From Aquibacillus albus (lineage in GTDB: Bacteria; Bacillota; Bacilli; Bacillales; Amphibacillaceae): DNA of 64,000 nt. Made by a program: the position numbers and the translations under genes. The notes beneath the pieces are model-generated. The model worked only from the letters and a program-made list of their open reading frames with translations, was not told where the DNA came from and did not search any database. Positions 54,322 through 63,466 of this stretch are shown here, one piece after another; positions within the stretch are counted from its first letter, which is position 1; each line of letters begins with the position of its first letter. Location: assembly GCF_016908325.1 (NCBI RefSeq), contig NZ_JAFBDR010000004.1, positions 1-64,000 on the forward strand. Direction: 5' to 3'.

Positions 54322-54337
54322 TAAGACCTTAGTCTTA
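54322..54337 (-). promoter_or_regulatory. Candidate LiaR-binding site upstream of liaI
   Basis: TAAGAC-CTTA-GTCTTA is an inverted repeat with a four-base centre, the layout described for LiaR boxes, 80 bp upstream of the liaI start. The exact consensus was not checked. The interval also has TATGAT as a possible -10 closer to the gene. Confidence 0.5.
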
Positions 54338-54517
54338 TCTTGATATAGGTCTCTAATGGCAAATTTGTGTAACGATAACTTATTTTTCAGGGAAAAGCAT
54401 AGGAGTTACTTCAACTTGCTTTTTCTAATCTAACTCAATCTATAAAACTACTTAAAGCGATGATTACAAGTGAATGGACATAAACCCTTACATTTTTCAC
54501 ATAACTACATAAGCTAC

Positions 54518-54640
54518 TAGTAGACAACGAAGGAAGTGTATTTTTCAAATCGTGCAGTATTTGCTGGAGAAGGCGTGGCTACGACGGAGGATTCATCTTA
54601 TTAGATTCTACTAATGATCATAGGCGCTTCTTGTCGTTGT
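54518..54640. repeat. Imperfect inverted repeat upstream of yjcZ
   Basis: ACAACGAAGGAAG and CTTCTTGTCGTTGT (with one-base bulges) frame about 95 bp containing GGAGAAGGCGTGGCTACGAC. It is built like the GC-rich elements at 9.7, 10.2, 22.7 and 23.2 kb but does not share their core; relation uncertain. Confidence 0.35.
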
Positions 54641-54676
54641 GACAGTTACTAAAGATTGAAGTTAGGAGGAATATTA

Positions 54677-54814
54677 ATGGGCTTCGGATATGGTGGATAT
54701 GGCTATGGTGCCGGTTATGGTGCAGGCTGTAGCGGCTATGGTGCCGGAGGAGGATTTGTATTAATTGTTGTACTGTTTATCCTTCTCATTATTGTAGGCG
54801 CAGCATGGTACTAA
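54677..54814 (+). CDS. yjcZ: YjcZ family small glycine/tyrosine-rich membrane peptide
   Basis: A 45-residue protein whose N-terminal half is Gly/Tyr repeats (GFGYGGYGYGAGYGAG...) and whose C-terminal half is a single helix (FVLIVVLFILLIIVGAAWY). This is the YjcZ/sporulation-associated family pattern of Bacillaceae. AGGAGGAA precedes the ATG by six bases. Too short for a routine ORF cut-off. Its role is unknown; family genes are often expressed in sporulation. Confidence 0.9.
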   Translation: MGFGYGGYGYGAGYGAGCSGYGAGGGFVLIVVLFILLIIVGAAWY

Positions 54815-54822
54815 ATTGTTAG

Positions 54823-54862
54823 AAAAGAGGCTGTCCCAAAAAATGGGGCAGCCTCTTTTTAT
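54823..54862. terminator. Bidirectional terminator between yjcZ and the murE-like gene
   Basis: AAGAGGCTGTCCC (54825-54837) pairs with GGGGCAGCCTCTT (54845-54857) with T-runs on both strands. The same arms appear in the interrupted hairpin at 35314-35360. Confidence 0.9.
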
Positions 54863-54886
54863 GAAAAAATATACAATGGATGGTAG

Positions 54887-56347
54887 TTATTTTAACTTCA
54901 GGCTTTTAAAGTACATCACCGTTTCTTTGTCCGTTTTTGTTGGTAAAGCAAATGCTTGTTGATATTGTTCATGGCCTTTTCCTGTAATAATAATCCAGTC
55001 GCCTTTTTTACTATTTGCTACTGCATGTTCAATCGCTAAGGTACGATCAGGTATGATAACACCCTTGTCATTGCCATAGGTACTATTAAGCGATTCCAAT
55101 GTATGTAACATTTCCTTCAAAGGTACTGCATTTAAATCATCCATCGTCAATACATATTGATCACTTAAATCAGCAGTAATTTGAATCATTTCTTTTCTTT
55201 TTGTCGTATCCCGATTGCCTCTAAAACCGAAAATATGAATAATCCTTTGTGCCCCGGAGGAACGCGCTGTATGTAAGCAATGGAAAACTGCATCAGCGGT
55301 ATGTGCATAATCAACAATGACATTTGATCCATTTTGTTGAGGGAACACTTCAAATCTCCCATCTACACCGGGGAAAGTTTTGGTTGAATCGATGATATCC
55401 TTCGTTTGTATAGATAGTTGTTGTGCTGCAGCATAAGCCATTGCAGCATTGTATAAATTATGTGTTCCCGCCATAGGAAAAGAAATCGTCTGTTGTTTCG
55501 AATTTTCTTCTATTTTAATGGTCGGATTTGGTGAAGGTTCGATTTTGCTAATAAAGTAGTCATTGTCCATCGATTGACCAACGGAAAACGTTTGGACTTG
55601 TTCATGTTGTAGCTTCTCAACCAGCTTTCTCCCCCAAATATCATCTGCATTAATAATGGCCTTCCCATCACGCTTCAATTTATTAAAAAGACTTGCCTTT
55701 GTTTCAAAATAATTTTCTAACGTCTCATGATAATCAAGGTGTTCGTGAGTCAAATTTAAGAATAAACATAAATCAAACTCCATTCCTTCTAGACGGTATT
55801 GGGACAATCCATGAGAAGATGCTTCTAAAATGACAAATTGATCCTTGCTTTTATTTAATAGATGATTGATGGTTAGCGAACTCGGTGTCGTATTCTTCGA
55901 CTTCATGCTTTCTCCATTAACGATTGTCTGAATGGTTCCAATCAATGAGCAGGATAATCCATTTTCTTCTAAAATATGCTTTAAAAGATAACTCGTTGTT
56001 GTCTTTCCATTCGTGCCTGTAACAGCGATCATTACTTTCGATTTGGATGGGTTTCCATAGTAGTTTTTTGCCAGAACCCCAAGCGCCTGTCTGCTATTTT
56101 CCACCTTTATGTACGGGACAGACAAACCGCTTAATTCTTGTTCCCCAATAATCGCAGATGCACCTTTAGTTATTGCATCATCGATAAAATGATGGCCATC
56201 AAATGTATTCCCCTTTATTGCTACAAAAAGAAAACCCTCTTTTATGCTGGAAGAGGATTCCGCTATCCCTGTTATCTTTAAACGGTCTAAAGTATCGAGA
56301 GACTTGCATTCATGCTGTATATCTTTTAATACTTGTAGTAATTCCAT
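54887..56347 (-). CDS. MurE-like Mur ligase with an altered substrate motif
   Basis: An ATP-dependent amino acid ligase of the Mur family, 486 residues. MurE-type features: TGTNGKTTTSYLL (P-loop), TTPSSLTINHLL, EASSHGLSQYRLEG, NLTHEHLDYHETLENYF, GVDGRFEVF and FGFRGNRDTTKRKEM. Where MurE has the DNPR (diaminopimelate) specificity loop, this protein has TMDDLNAVPLKEML. So its amino acid or acceptor may differ from peptidoglycan precursors. ATG at 56347 follows AAGGAG. It is outside any dcw cluster and probably is a second, specialised copy. Confidence 0.8.
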   Translation of the reverse strand: MELLQVLKDIQHECKSLDTLDRLKITGIAESSSSIKEGFLFVAIKGNTFDGHHFIDDAITKGASAIIGEQELSGLSVPYIKVENSRQALGVLAKNYYGNPSKSKVMIAVTGTNGKTTTSYLLKHILEENGLSCSLIGTIQTIVNGESMKSKNTTPSSLTINHLLNKSKDQFVILEASSHGLSQYRLEGMEFDLCLFLNLTHEHLDYHETLENYFETKASLFNKLKRDGKAIINADDIWGRKLVEKLQHEQVQTFSVGQSMDNDYFISKIEPSPNPTIKIEENSKQQTISFPMAGTHNLYNAAMAYAAAQQLSIQTKDIIDSTKTFPGVDGRFEVFPQQNGSNVIVDYAHTADAVFHCLHTARSSGAQRIIHIFGFRGNRDTTKRKEMIQITADLSDQYVLTMDDLNAVPLKEMLHTLESLNSTYGNDKGVIIPDRTLAIEHAVANSKKGDWIIITGKGHEQYQQAFALPTKTDKETVMYFKSLKLK

Positions 56348-56483
56348 CGAGTTGAAACTCCTTGATTCTGCTTTTTGAACAACTTTTAGATTCATTGTAC
56401 ACTAATTTCTATCTTAAGTATGTACAGATATCCATTTTGTAACACATATATAATGTATATGCAAAAGAGTGAATTTATTCCTT

Positions 56484-58394
56484 TTATTCATTAAATCGTA
56501 TCTCACCAGGAACAACAATCCGATACGGAATCTCGATTACTTTGCCATTATCAAGTGTTACGTTCACCTTCATATTAATGGTGCCTGCAGCATGGAGTAG
56601 GTTTCCAGTCAGTTTATATAGTCCCTCATCAACTTTAAACGCATTTACTTTAATCCGCCAATTTGGAGGCATACTTAGTTCAACAGCAACATTTTTTATA
56701 TCAGGATTATTAGCAAAATCTAACGTTATCGTGTTCAGCCCCATTTCTAATGGGGCAATTTCTACATTCAATTCTAGATCATCTTGTCGTTCTACTGGCT
56801 CCTCATATACTCCTTGCTCAGCAGCACTAGGATTGGCAGCAACTAAGCTTGCAGCAAAGAAGAAAACAAGTACACCATAGATTATTTCTGTTCTTACTCT
56901 TTTAAAAAAGGAATGAATAATTTTTCTCTTCATCTGTTTGACTATTTTCCGTTGGATATATCCGATCATCAAAAGCACTAAAAACAGAGTGACCTTGATA
57001 ATCAGCGCACGCCCCCATTCGCTTTCCATTAAACTAATCCATGAAAAGGATGGAAGAAATTTAGCGGACATCCAAACGCCAGAAAATATGATGAGTATCA
57101 CACTGGTCACTGCCCACTTAGAGAAGGATGGACCTACCTTTTTAAACCATTCTTGAGAGTCCTGATGTTTTGGCTTCAACAACAATGCAACTAAGCCACC
57201 CATCCATATCCCAGCAGCTAAGATATGGATCACATTTACAGTCATCGTTACATAACCGCCATAGCGAGGGTATGAAGCGTGTCCTATCATAAATGGCCAT
57301 AGAAGAAGGGCCAAACCAATCATTACCACACGGAGCGTTCTTAGACATATCCCAAGGGTAATAAGGATAATCTGTAAAATAGGTATCCAAACAAATTTTA
57401 TTGCAAAAAAATCTTTAAGGTGAAGCCCAGATAAGTCTAATCGATGATGTAAGATTAATAAAATAATACCAATCACACTGAGCAAATAAAACAATCGATC
57501 TATTTTCACTCTTCTTATATTTTTGTAAATAACCGTATCAAACCATGCTAGTCCAAATAAAACCGTTAACCCAATAAACGTTAACCAATAAGCCATCTGC
57601 TTTAACCCAAACGAAAAGCTAAACGTATCCGTATCGATTGTATTCTGGGTATCCCCAACAGGTCTCATTGATGAAAACTCATCGACAGCAAAATAAAAGA
57701 CACCTACTCTATCCCTTTGTACCGGGCTGTCTTCTTTGTTAATGGGAGATGCATACCAGGTAATTTGATAAGTACCAGGGTCAAGCTTTTCCTTGACTGG
57801 CACCTTGATATGGTTGGGATTCTCTTCATTTATTTTTGCTTGTTCTGTTGCAATCGGTTGATAGTTATCATCAAAAATTCCAAATGCAGTGATTTCAGCA
57901 GGTTGGTTAAAGCCTAAATCAATCTGATTTGGTGCCTCATTATAGATTTTTCCATCAGATACGTTCGATTCCACTAATTCAAGCTGTTTATATTCCGATT
58001 CTTTTTTTTCTCCATCAACTGAAAAGGTAAACGCTTCTTCCACAACAAAGCCATCCTGAGCAATGACATTTATTTTTACCTTGTACTTACCAGCTTCTAA
58101 CTCTTCTTCTAGTTTAGTAACGATATGCCGTTTGTCTTCAGGATCCAATTCGCTCTTCCTAGTTGGGATTTCCTTTCCTTTCGAATCCATTACTTTAATA
58201 GAGTCCCCGTGGATGACTACAGGATCTTGAAACCAAACTTGAATCTCTGAAGGTGACTTTTCCAATACGGCGTTCCCTTCCGGATAAGTTTCCTTTAATG
58301 AGGAATGAGCTTCTGCTAACGTACTAAACATTGTAAAATTAGTTGCCACAGCTATGATAAGCAACAAGCTAATCCTTTGAATTATATAAAACAT
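56484..58394 (-). CDS. ycnJ: CopC-CopD fusion, copper transport protein (YcnJ-like)
   Basis: 636 residues. A signal peptide ending in LAEA exposes a mature His (HSSLKETYPEGNAVL), the Cu(II)-site start of CopC domains; two CopC/immunoglobulin-like segments cover about 30-240. The middle (about 265-520) is the CopD membrane domain of about eight helices, and the C-terminal region (about 540-636) is a beta-rich outside domain. Thought to import copper, as B. subtilis YcnJ. AAAGGGGAC precedes the ATG at 12 bases. 39 bp after a methyltransferase gene on the same strand. Confidence 0.92.
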   Translation of the reverse strand: MFYIIQRISLLLIIAVATNFTMFSTLAEAHSSLKETYPEGNAVLEKSPSEIQVWFQDPVVIHGDSIKVMDSKGKEIPTRKSELDPEDKRHIVTKLEEELEAGKYKVKINVIAQDGFVVEEAFTFSVDGEKKESEYKQLELVESNVSDGKIYNEAPNQIDLGFNQPAEITAFGIFDDNYQPIATEQAKINEENPNHIKVPVKEKLDPGTYQITWYASPINKEDSPVQRDRVGVFYFAVDEFSSMRPVGDTQNTIDTDTFSFSFGLKQMAYWLTFIGLTVLFGLAWFDTVIYKNIRRVKIDRLFYLLSVIGIILLILHHRLDLSGLHLKDFFAIKFVWIPILQIILITLGICLRTLRVVMIGLALLLWPFMIGHASYPRYGGYVTMTVNVIHILAAGIWMGGLVALLLKPKHQDSQEWFKKVGPSFSKWAVTSVILIIFSGVWMSAKFLPSFSWISLMESEWGRALIIKVTLFLVLLMIGYIQRKIVKQMKRKIIHSFFKRVRTEIIYGVLVFFFAASLVAANPSAAEQGVYEEPVERQDDLELNVEIAPLEMGLNTITLDFANNPDIKNVAVELSMPPNWRIKVNAFKVDEGLYKLTGNLLHAAGTINMKVNVTLDNGKVIEIPYRIVVPGEIRFNE

Positions 58395-58433
58395 AAAAAA
58401 ACTTGTCCCCTTTGATCAACAAAACTAATTATT

Positions 58434-59024
58434 CTATTCTTTCTCACATGTCACCACGATGAATAATCCTTTATAGAATGTATGGACATTCATTATAGAA
58501 AAACTGGACCGTTCTACTAGCTTCAAAGTATCACGGTTTAGATGGCACCCATCACAAACTTTTTTCCATAACGGCGTTAACACCTCTTGGGTTTTCCCTA
58601 AAAAAGGATGACTCATTTTTACATGCTCAAAAAGTAACAGGGTAGCACCAGGTTTACTTACTCGTTCTATCTCTCTAAGGGCTTTCTCTGGATCCGGAAT
58701 GGTGCAAAATACTAATGTTGCAACGACTGAATCAAACGTATTATCGCTAAAAGGAAGTTTTTCAGCTGAAACTAAATAAGTTTGAATGGGAATTTTTGCT
58801 TTTCTTTGGCGTTTTAATGACTGTTCCATCATTAGAGGGTTAGGTTCGATAGCATCTACCTGAAGTGCATTTGAATAATAGGTAAAATTAACTCCTGTTC
58901 CTGAACCAATTTCAAGCACCCTTCCAACAGCTTCCTTTAACAGGCCCTTTCTAATTCGTTTAAACTTTGTCTGCTCAAGGGGCTTCATCGCAATATCATA
59001 AAAATGAGAAAAGCCTTTCCCCAT
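58434..59024 (-). CDS. Class I SAM-dependent methyltransferase
   Basis: A 196-residue UbiE/AS3MT-type methyltransferase. SAM motif LEIGSGTGVNFTYYS (about 34-48), acidic end of beta-2 VDAIEPNPLMMEQS, and later FDSVVATLVFCTIPDPEKAL (about 99-118). ATG at 59024 (GKGFSHFYDIAM) is chosen because GAGGTGATGCAT lies before it. Acceptor unknown; it may methylate a small thiol, phospholipid or quinone. The neighbouring copper-uptake gene suggests a metal/redox role. Confidence 0.85.
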   Translation of the reverse strand: MGKGFSHFYDIAMKPLEQTKFKRIRKGLLKEAVGRVLEIGSGTGVNFTYYSNALQVDAIEPNPLMMEQSLKRQRKAKIPIQTYLVSAEKLPFSDNTFDSVVATLVFCTIPDPEKALREIERVSKPGATLLLFEHVKMSHPFLGKTQEVLTPLWKKVCDGCHLNRDTLKLVERSSFSIMNVHTFYKGLFIVVTCEKE

Positions 59025-59059
59025 ATGCATCACCTCGTCCATCCTCCATATTATTCAAA

Positions 59060-59086
59060 GGGGTCTGACCCCTGGGGTCAGACCCC
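59060..59086. repeat. Double GGGGTCWGACCCC palindrome
   Basis: GGGGTCTGACCCC (59060-59072) and GGGGTCAGACCCC (59074-59086), joined by T. The order is the reverse of the pair at 8355-8382. Confidence 0.85.
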
Positions 59087-59101
59087 TTTTTGCAAGGAGC
59101 T

Positions 59102-59314
59102 TTATTTCTTATTATTTTTTCTTTTCTTTAAAAATAAAAGATATACAATTCCTAAAATTAAAATAGGTAAACCCATCCATAGGCAAAGCTGCAGAAACGT
59201 CGTTAAATAAGTTTCGAATGACTCAGTTCCCCACATCGTTGTAGCCGAAACCGTTAGACACCCCAAGCCCATTGTAATTAGTAAAATAACGATTAACCAT
59301 TCTATCTTTTTCAT
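59102..59314 (-). CDS. Small membrane protein, two helices
   Basis: 70 residues with helices at about 5-22 and 38-62 and a Lys/Asn-rich C-terminal tail. GGGGGAC precedes the ATG. It lies 11 bp after the sensor kinase gene and is probably in the same operon. No family recognised. Confidence 0.75.
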   Translation of the reverse strand: MKKIEWLIVILLITMGLGCLTVSATTMWGTESFETYLTTFLQLCLWMGLPILILGIVYLLFLKKRKNNKK

Positions 59315-59325
59315 TTCTGTCCCCC

Positions 59326-60702
59326 TTACTCTGCTGCTGGGAATCTTAACTCGAATCTTGTCCCTTTACCAACCTTGCTATCTATGGAAATAGTTCCATT
59401 CTGTAGTTCAACCAAGTTTTTTACAATCGATAATCCTAACCCAGTTCCTCCAAGCTCCCTTGAACGCGATTTTTCAACGCGGTGAAACCGTTCAAAAATA
59501 AACGGGATCTCTTCTTCAGGAATCCCAACACCGGTATCCTCTATGATCACATGAACTTGATTCTTTTCGTACCATGCTTTTACATCAATAAACCCCTTCT
59601 CAGTATATCGAATCGCGTTTCCTAATAAATTCACAACAATTTGTTCTAAGCGAACCGGGTCTCCATCTATAGAAGAGATTTTCTTATCTATATCACTTCT
59701 TAAAGATAACCCTTTTTGTTCCATTTCCATACTCACTTTAAGAAGAGCCTTTTCCAATATATCATCAAGCTTTACTTTTTCGAACGCAAGATCTAGTTTG
59801 CCTTCTTCCATTTTTGATAAATCAAACAAATCATTAATTAGCCGAACTAACCGGTCTGTTTCATCTTCTATGATATTCAAATATTGTTGCTTTTCTTTTT
59901 CCGATTGATAAAGGCCTTGTTTTAATACTTGAGAATAGCCTCGCAAATACGAGATCGGTGTACGTAATTCATGCGAGATATTCGCAAAAAATTCGCTTCG
60001 ATTAGATCGATAACGGTTTGTTTCCACTGCAAGGTTATTAATGGCTTTACCTAGAGAACCTAGTTCATCATCCGAAGGGACACTTACTCGGATATCCAAA
60101 TTTCCTTTGGCAATTTCCCGCGTTGCTTTCTCCATCTCTAAAAGAGGATCGGACATTTTCTTTGATAGGATAAACGTAAACCCGAGCGCTAAAAACAATG
60201 CTCCGACGGCAGACAAAATGAGTAAATCTCTAATTTTTTTAACAGGCTCTTCCACATCGTTTACTGAAGCTAGAACAAAGAAGGCACCTTTAAACATACC
60301 GGACTCGATAATCGGGTGGCCTGATCCAAGATAACTACTGTTATTTTCCGCATCACCAAGTCTTTTTTGGACCGGATATCCCTCTGATAAATGCTTCATG
60401 TCCTCATTAGAAACATTTACAATCTGTGTGCCTGAATCTGCAATCACCGTACCAGATGCATCAAGAATCACAATTTCTTTGTTTGTTAATTCTGCTAAAT
60501 TCATAAACATACCGATAATAGTTTCATCTTCAAGGGAAGGGATGGTACGAGCGTATTTTTGTGATAACTCCCCTATTTCTTGTTGGACTTGACTGTAATA
60601 AAAGTTAGTAAAAATTTGATTGGCAACATAGCCTAAAGGTAACAGCACTACGAAAAACAGAGCCATGATAGTTCCGCCAAGCTTCATAACAATTTTATTC
60701 AT
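59326..60702 (-). CDS. Sensor histidine kinase (HAMP/HisKA/HATPase)
   Basis: 458 residues. Two membrane helices (about 8-30 and 158-178) bracket an outside sensor domain; HAMP about 180-232 (SDPLLEMEKATREIAKGNLD); HisKA with phospho-His in FFANISHELRTPISYLRGYS (about 240-260); ATPase with NLLGNAIRYT, DTGVGIPEEE and GGTGLGLSIVKNL. The signal is not known. Starts two bases after the response regulator stop. Confidence 0.93.
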   Translation of the reverse strand: MNKIVMKLGGTIMALFFVVLLPLGYVANQIFTNFYYSQVQQEIGELSQKYARTIPSLEDETIIGMFMNLAELTNKEIVILDASGTVIADSGTQIVNVSNEDMKHLSEGYPVQKRLGDAENNSSYLGSGHPIIESGMFKGAFFVLASVNDVEEPVKKIRDLLILSAVGALFLALGFTFILSKKMSDPLLEMEKATREIAKGNLDIRVSVPSDDELGSLGKAINNLAVETNRYRSNRSEFFANISHELRTPISYLRGYSQVLKQGLYQSEKEKQQYLNIIEDETDRLVRLINDLFDLSKMEEGKLDLAFEKVKLDDILEKALLKVSMEMEQKGLSLRSDIDKKISSIDGDPVRLEQIVVNLLGNAIRYTEKGFIDVKAWYEKNQVHVIIEDTGVGIPEEEIPFIFERFHRVEKSRSRELGGTGLGLSIVKNLVELQNGTISIDSKVGKGTRFELRFPAAE

Positions 60703-60703
60703 G

Positions 60704-61405
60704 TTATGCTCGATCCTCTGGTGTGAATAATTTGTATCCTACTCCCCAAACCGTCTTAATTGGATTAAAGGATAGCCCTGCCTTTCGAAGCTTTTCCCGT
60801 AAATTTTTCACATGCGTATCAACCGCTCTTGCATCACGGAATTCGTTGGTAGGCCATACTTTATCTAACAGTATTTCCCTTGTAAATACTCTTTTTGGAT
60901 GTGCTGCAATTAAATAGAGAATATCAAACTCTTTTGGAGTTAAATCAATGAGGTGTTCGTTAAGCTTTACTTCTCTACTTTCACTATTGATGGATAGTTC
61001 ACCAATGAATAAAAGGGTGTCTTCCTCTTCCATAACTGTTCGATTACTACGGCGAAGTAATGCTTTAACTCGAGCAACCATTTCCTCTGGCGCAAATGGT
61101 TTCGTCAAGTAATCATCTGCCCCAATATCAAAGCCAAATACCTTATCCTTCATATCGTTTCTTGCTGTTAACATCAAAATAGGTATGTTCTTTGTTTTAC
61201 GAATGGTAGAGCACACCTCCCATCCATCGATATCTGGAAGCATAATATCTAATACCAATAAATCATAACGGGTTTGCTCAACCATCCAAATTGCATCAGC
61301 ACCATTACTCGCTTCATCGATATCAAAGGTTTCATTAAGTAAATAAATCTTTATTAAGTTACGCATGTTCCATTCATCATCAACCACTAAAATTTTATGT
61401 GTCAT
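60704..61405 (-). CDS. OmpR/PhoB-family response regulator
   Basis: 233 residues. Receiver KILVVDDEWNMRNL with phospho-Asp in LLVLDIMLPDIDGWE (about 53-67) and the GADDYLTKPFAPEEMVARV block (about 100-118); winged-helix C-terminal domain with VFTREILLDKVWP and DTHVKNLREKL. It probably controls the genes of this cluster, including ccdA and copCD; no binding site was defined. Start after GAGGGTTGTAG. Confidence 0.93.
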   Translation of the reverse strand: MTHKILVVDDEWNMRNLIKIYLLNETFDIDEASNGADAIWMVEQTRYDLLVLDIMLPDIDGWEVCSTIRKTKNIPILMLTARNDMKDKVFGFDIGADDYLTKPFAPEEMVARVKALLRRSNRTVMEEEDTLLFIGELSINSESREVKLNEHLIDLTPKEFDILYLIAAHPKRVFTREILLDKVWPTNEFRDARAVDTHVKNLREKLRKAGLSFNPIKTVWGVGYKLFTPEDRA

Positions 61406-61435
61406 CTACAACCCTCATTTTTTTGATTGCATTTT

Positions 61436-62641
61436 CTATTCTTGTGCGACACCTTCATGAACACTTTGATCCCACGTTTTTCCACCATCTTCTGAAAAGT
61501 AGATGTCCTTTTCACTAGTGGCAAGAACGAGTGAATCGCTAGTCACAGGATTTTGTTTGATATAGGTGATGACATCTCCTGCTAAATCAGGAATGCTTAA
61601 TTCATTTCCTTCACCCGAGGCTAAATTTACCTGAATAAGCTCTCCTTCATCCGTGGCAACCATTAGATTATCTTGATGGTCAAAAGAAACAGCCGATACA
61701 GCATCAGACACAGACAGCTTTTGGAAGTTATCACCATAATCATCCGACTGAAAAACACCTTGATCTGTTCCGATTGCAACTGTACCAGATTTTGTTGGAT
61801 GTGCAGCTAACGCCGTAGCTTGTCCTTCTAGTCCTTGTAACTGTGCTTGGTTCCACGTATCTGTTTGATCGGTAGAATAATAAAACCCTGGTTGCTCCAT
61901 CCGTGAATTTTCTGATGGGTTAAAGACATAGATATCTTCTGTTTCGTAGCCTACTGTCATCCCGTGAAAATCAATTTCTTCATATAGATCAACCATTTCA
62001 ATCGTTTCTCCCATATCGGTACTTTTCACAATCCCTAGTGGATTGGCTAGATCTGAACCGGGTGCAGGATGACCACTACTGTAAAATCCATCTTTAAACA
62101 TAGAAAAACCCATGTAATCATGTTTTTCGCCTACTGGTGGAATCGTCCATTCTCCATCTTTGAATACTCTTAACCCATCATGGGCAGGAACATAAACTTC
62201 TTCTCCGTCACTCGAATAACCAAGCCCATGGATATGTCTAAAACTTACCTTTTCTTCCTTTCCTTCATGAACACTATCTTGTGCTGTTCCATCCAGTTCA
62301 TTTGCTAGATATCCAGGCTCATTTGTAATATTTGTCATGATTAAAAACAGAACGGTTAATACAATTGAACCATACATGACCCATTTATAGATGTTTGCTT
62401 TGGCGATCCATGTTTGATGTTTTTTCCGATTCGCTTTATTTTTCATGCTAATTTTGCTTGCTTTCTGTTTTGTTAGTAAAAACAAGGCAAGAAAAACAAC
62501 GAGCACTACTAGTGATGCAATTAAACCATAGCTCCAATAATTAACTGCTTGTTCCAATGCATGTTCCTCTTCCGTACCATGTGCAAGTACTTTAAAAGGT
62601 ATAGAAAATAGAATAATGCCTAAAATTAATATTTTTTTCAT
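61436..62641 (-). CDS. Membrane-anchored beta-propeller protein with Asp-box repeats (F510_1955/YCF48-like)
   Basis: 401 residues. A signal peptide (MKKILILGIILFSIPFKVLA) exposes HGTEEEHALEQ, rich in His and Glu and suited to metal; two helices follow (about 36-58 and 78-97). The outside part (about 125-400) is a propeller of short repeats with Asp boxes SEDGGKTW, STDQTDTW, SDDYGDNF and STDMGETI and a FRHIHGLGYS motif. In Bacillales such proteins are named F510_1955 family glycosylhydrolase, but no glycosidase site is evident. The start at 62641 has AGGAGTG at 12 bases. Between ccdA and the regulator gene. Confidence 0.82.
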   Translation of the reverse strand: MKKILILGIILFSIPFKVLAHGTEEEHALEQAVNYWSYGLIASLVVLVVFLALFLLTKQKASKISMKNKANRKKHQTWIAKANIYKWVMYGSIVLTVLFLIMTNITNEPGYLANELDGTAQDSVHEGKEEKVSFRHIHGLGYSSDGEEVYVPAHDGLRVFKDGEWTIPPVGEKHDYMGFSMFKDGFYSSGHPAPGSDLANPLGIVKSTDMGETIEMVDLYEEIDFHGMTVGYETEDIYVFNPSENSRMEQPGFYYSTDQTDTWNQAQLQGLEGQATALAAHPTKSGTVAIGTDQGVFQSDDYGDNFQKLSVSDAVSAVSFDHQDNLMVATDEGELIQVNLASGEGNELSIPDLAGDVITYIKQNPVTSDSLVLATSEKDIYFSEDGGKTWDQSVHEGVAQE

Positions 62642-62716
62642 AATTGCATGTTTCACTCCTAGCAAAATTATACTTTAAATGATCCTTTTATTACTCATCT
62701 TTACCTTAAATCAACT

Positions 62717-63427
62717 TCAAAAACCAGTAAAACCATTAAAGAGGCTGTTAGAAATAATCGTAATTAACTTTGACATCCAATCAAAATATAAGAAAACTCC
62801 CATGACAATCATAGTCGCCCCACCGATTTTCATAATAAGCTGATTATATTTCTTTATCCATTTCATTTTCCCAATAAAAAACGACATGAACAAAAATGGA
62901 ATCGAAAAACCAAGAACGTAGGCGACCATATAAAATAGAGCTTGATCTGGATTCGAAACGCCTAAAGCGATAATCCCAGCAAGAATCGGGCCCGTACAAG
63001 GTGTCCAACCTGCAGCAAAAGCAAAACCAATCAGACTTGAACCAAGATATCCTGCTGGCCGATTCTTCAGTGTTATTCGTTTTTCTTTCATCAAAAATGA
63101 AGGTTTAAATACTCCTAATATAAAAAAACCTAAAAGTACAATCAAAATCGCACCAAGCTGTCGAACCAAATCTCCATAATAAATAAATATTTCGCCCAAT
63201 AGAGAGGTCGAAAATCCTAATGCAATAAAAATAATCGAAAAACCAATTAAAAAAAAGATTGTATGCAAAAATGCTCGTTTCTGCAGAATCCCTTTTCCAT
63301 TCTCTAATTCATCGATGGACATACCCGTTATATAAGATAAGAATGCCGGGTATAACGGCAAGCAACAGGGTGAAATAAAAGATAACAGGCCTGCTGTAAA
63401 AGCTAATACTATTGTGACATCTCCCAT
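62717..63427 (-). CDS. ccdA: Cytochrome c biogenesis protein CcdA
   Basis: Carries electrons across the membrane from cytoplasmic thioredoxin to outside thiols. 236 residues, six helices. The two redox Cys sites are in [18 protein letters not shown] (helix 1) and [14 protein letters not shown] (helix 4). ATG at 63427 after GGGGGATAA. About 40 bp downstream of another membrane gene and 75 bp before the beta-propeller gene. Confidence 0.93.
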   Translation of the reverse strand: MGDVTIVLAFTAGLLSFISPCCLPLYPAFLSYITGMSIDELENGKGILQKRAFLHTIFFLIGFSIIFIALGFSTSLLGEIFIYYGDLVRQLGAILIVLLGFFILGVFKPSFLMKEKRITLKNRPAGYLGSSLIGFAFAAGWTPCTGPILAGIIALGVSNPDQALFYMVAYVLGFSIPFLFMSFFIGKMKWIKKYNQLIMKIGGATMIVMGVFLYFDWMSKLITIISNSLFNGFTGF

Positions 63428-63466
63428 TTTATCCCCCACTTTTTTTAAAAGGTAACATTCGATGAT

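Noticed and set aside
54518-54640. A fifth GC-rich element copy
   Set aside because: Imperfect inverted ends are present, but the shared core motifs of the other four copies are missing; it is listed only as an uncertain repeat.
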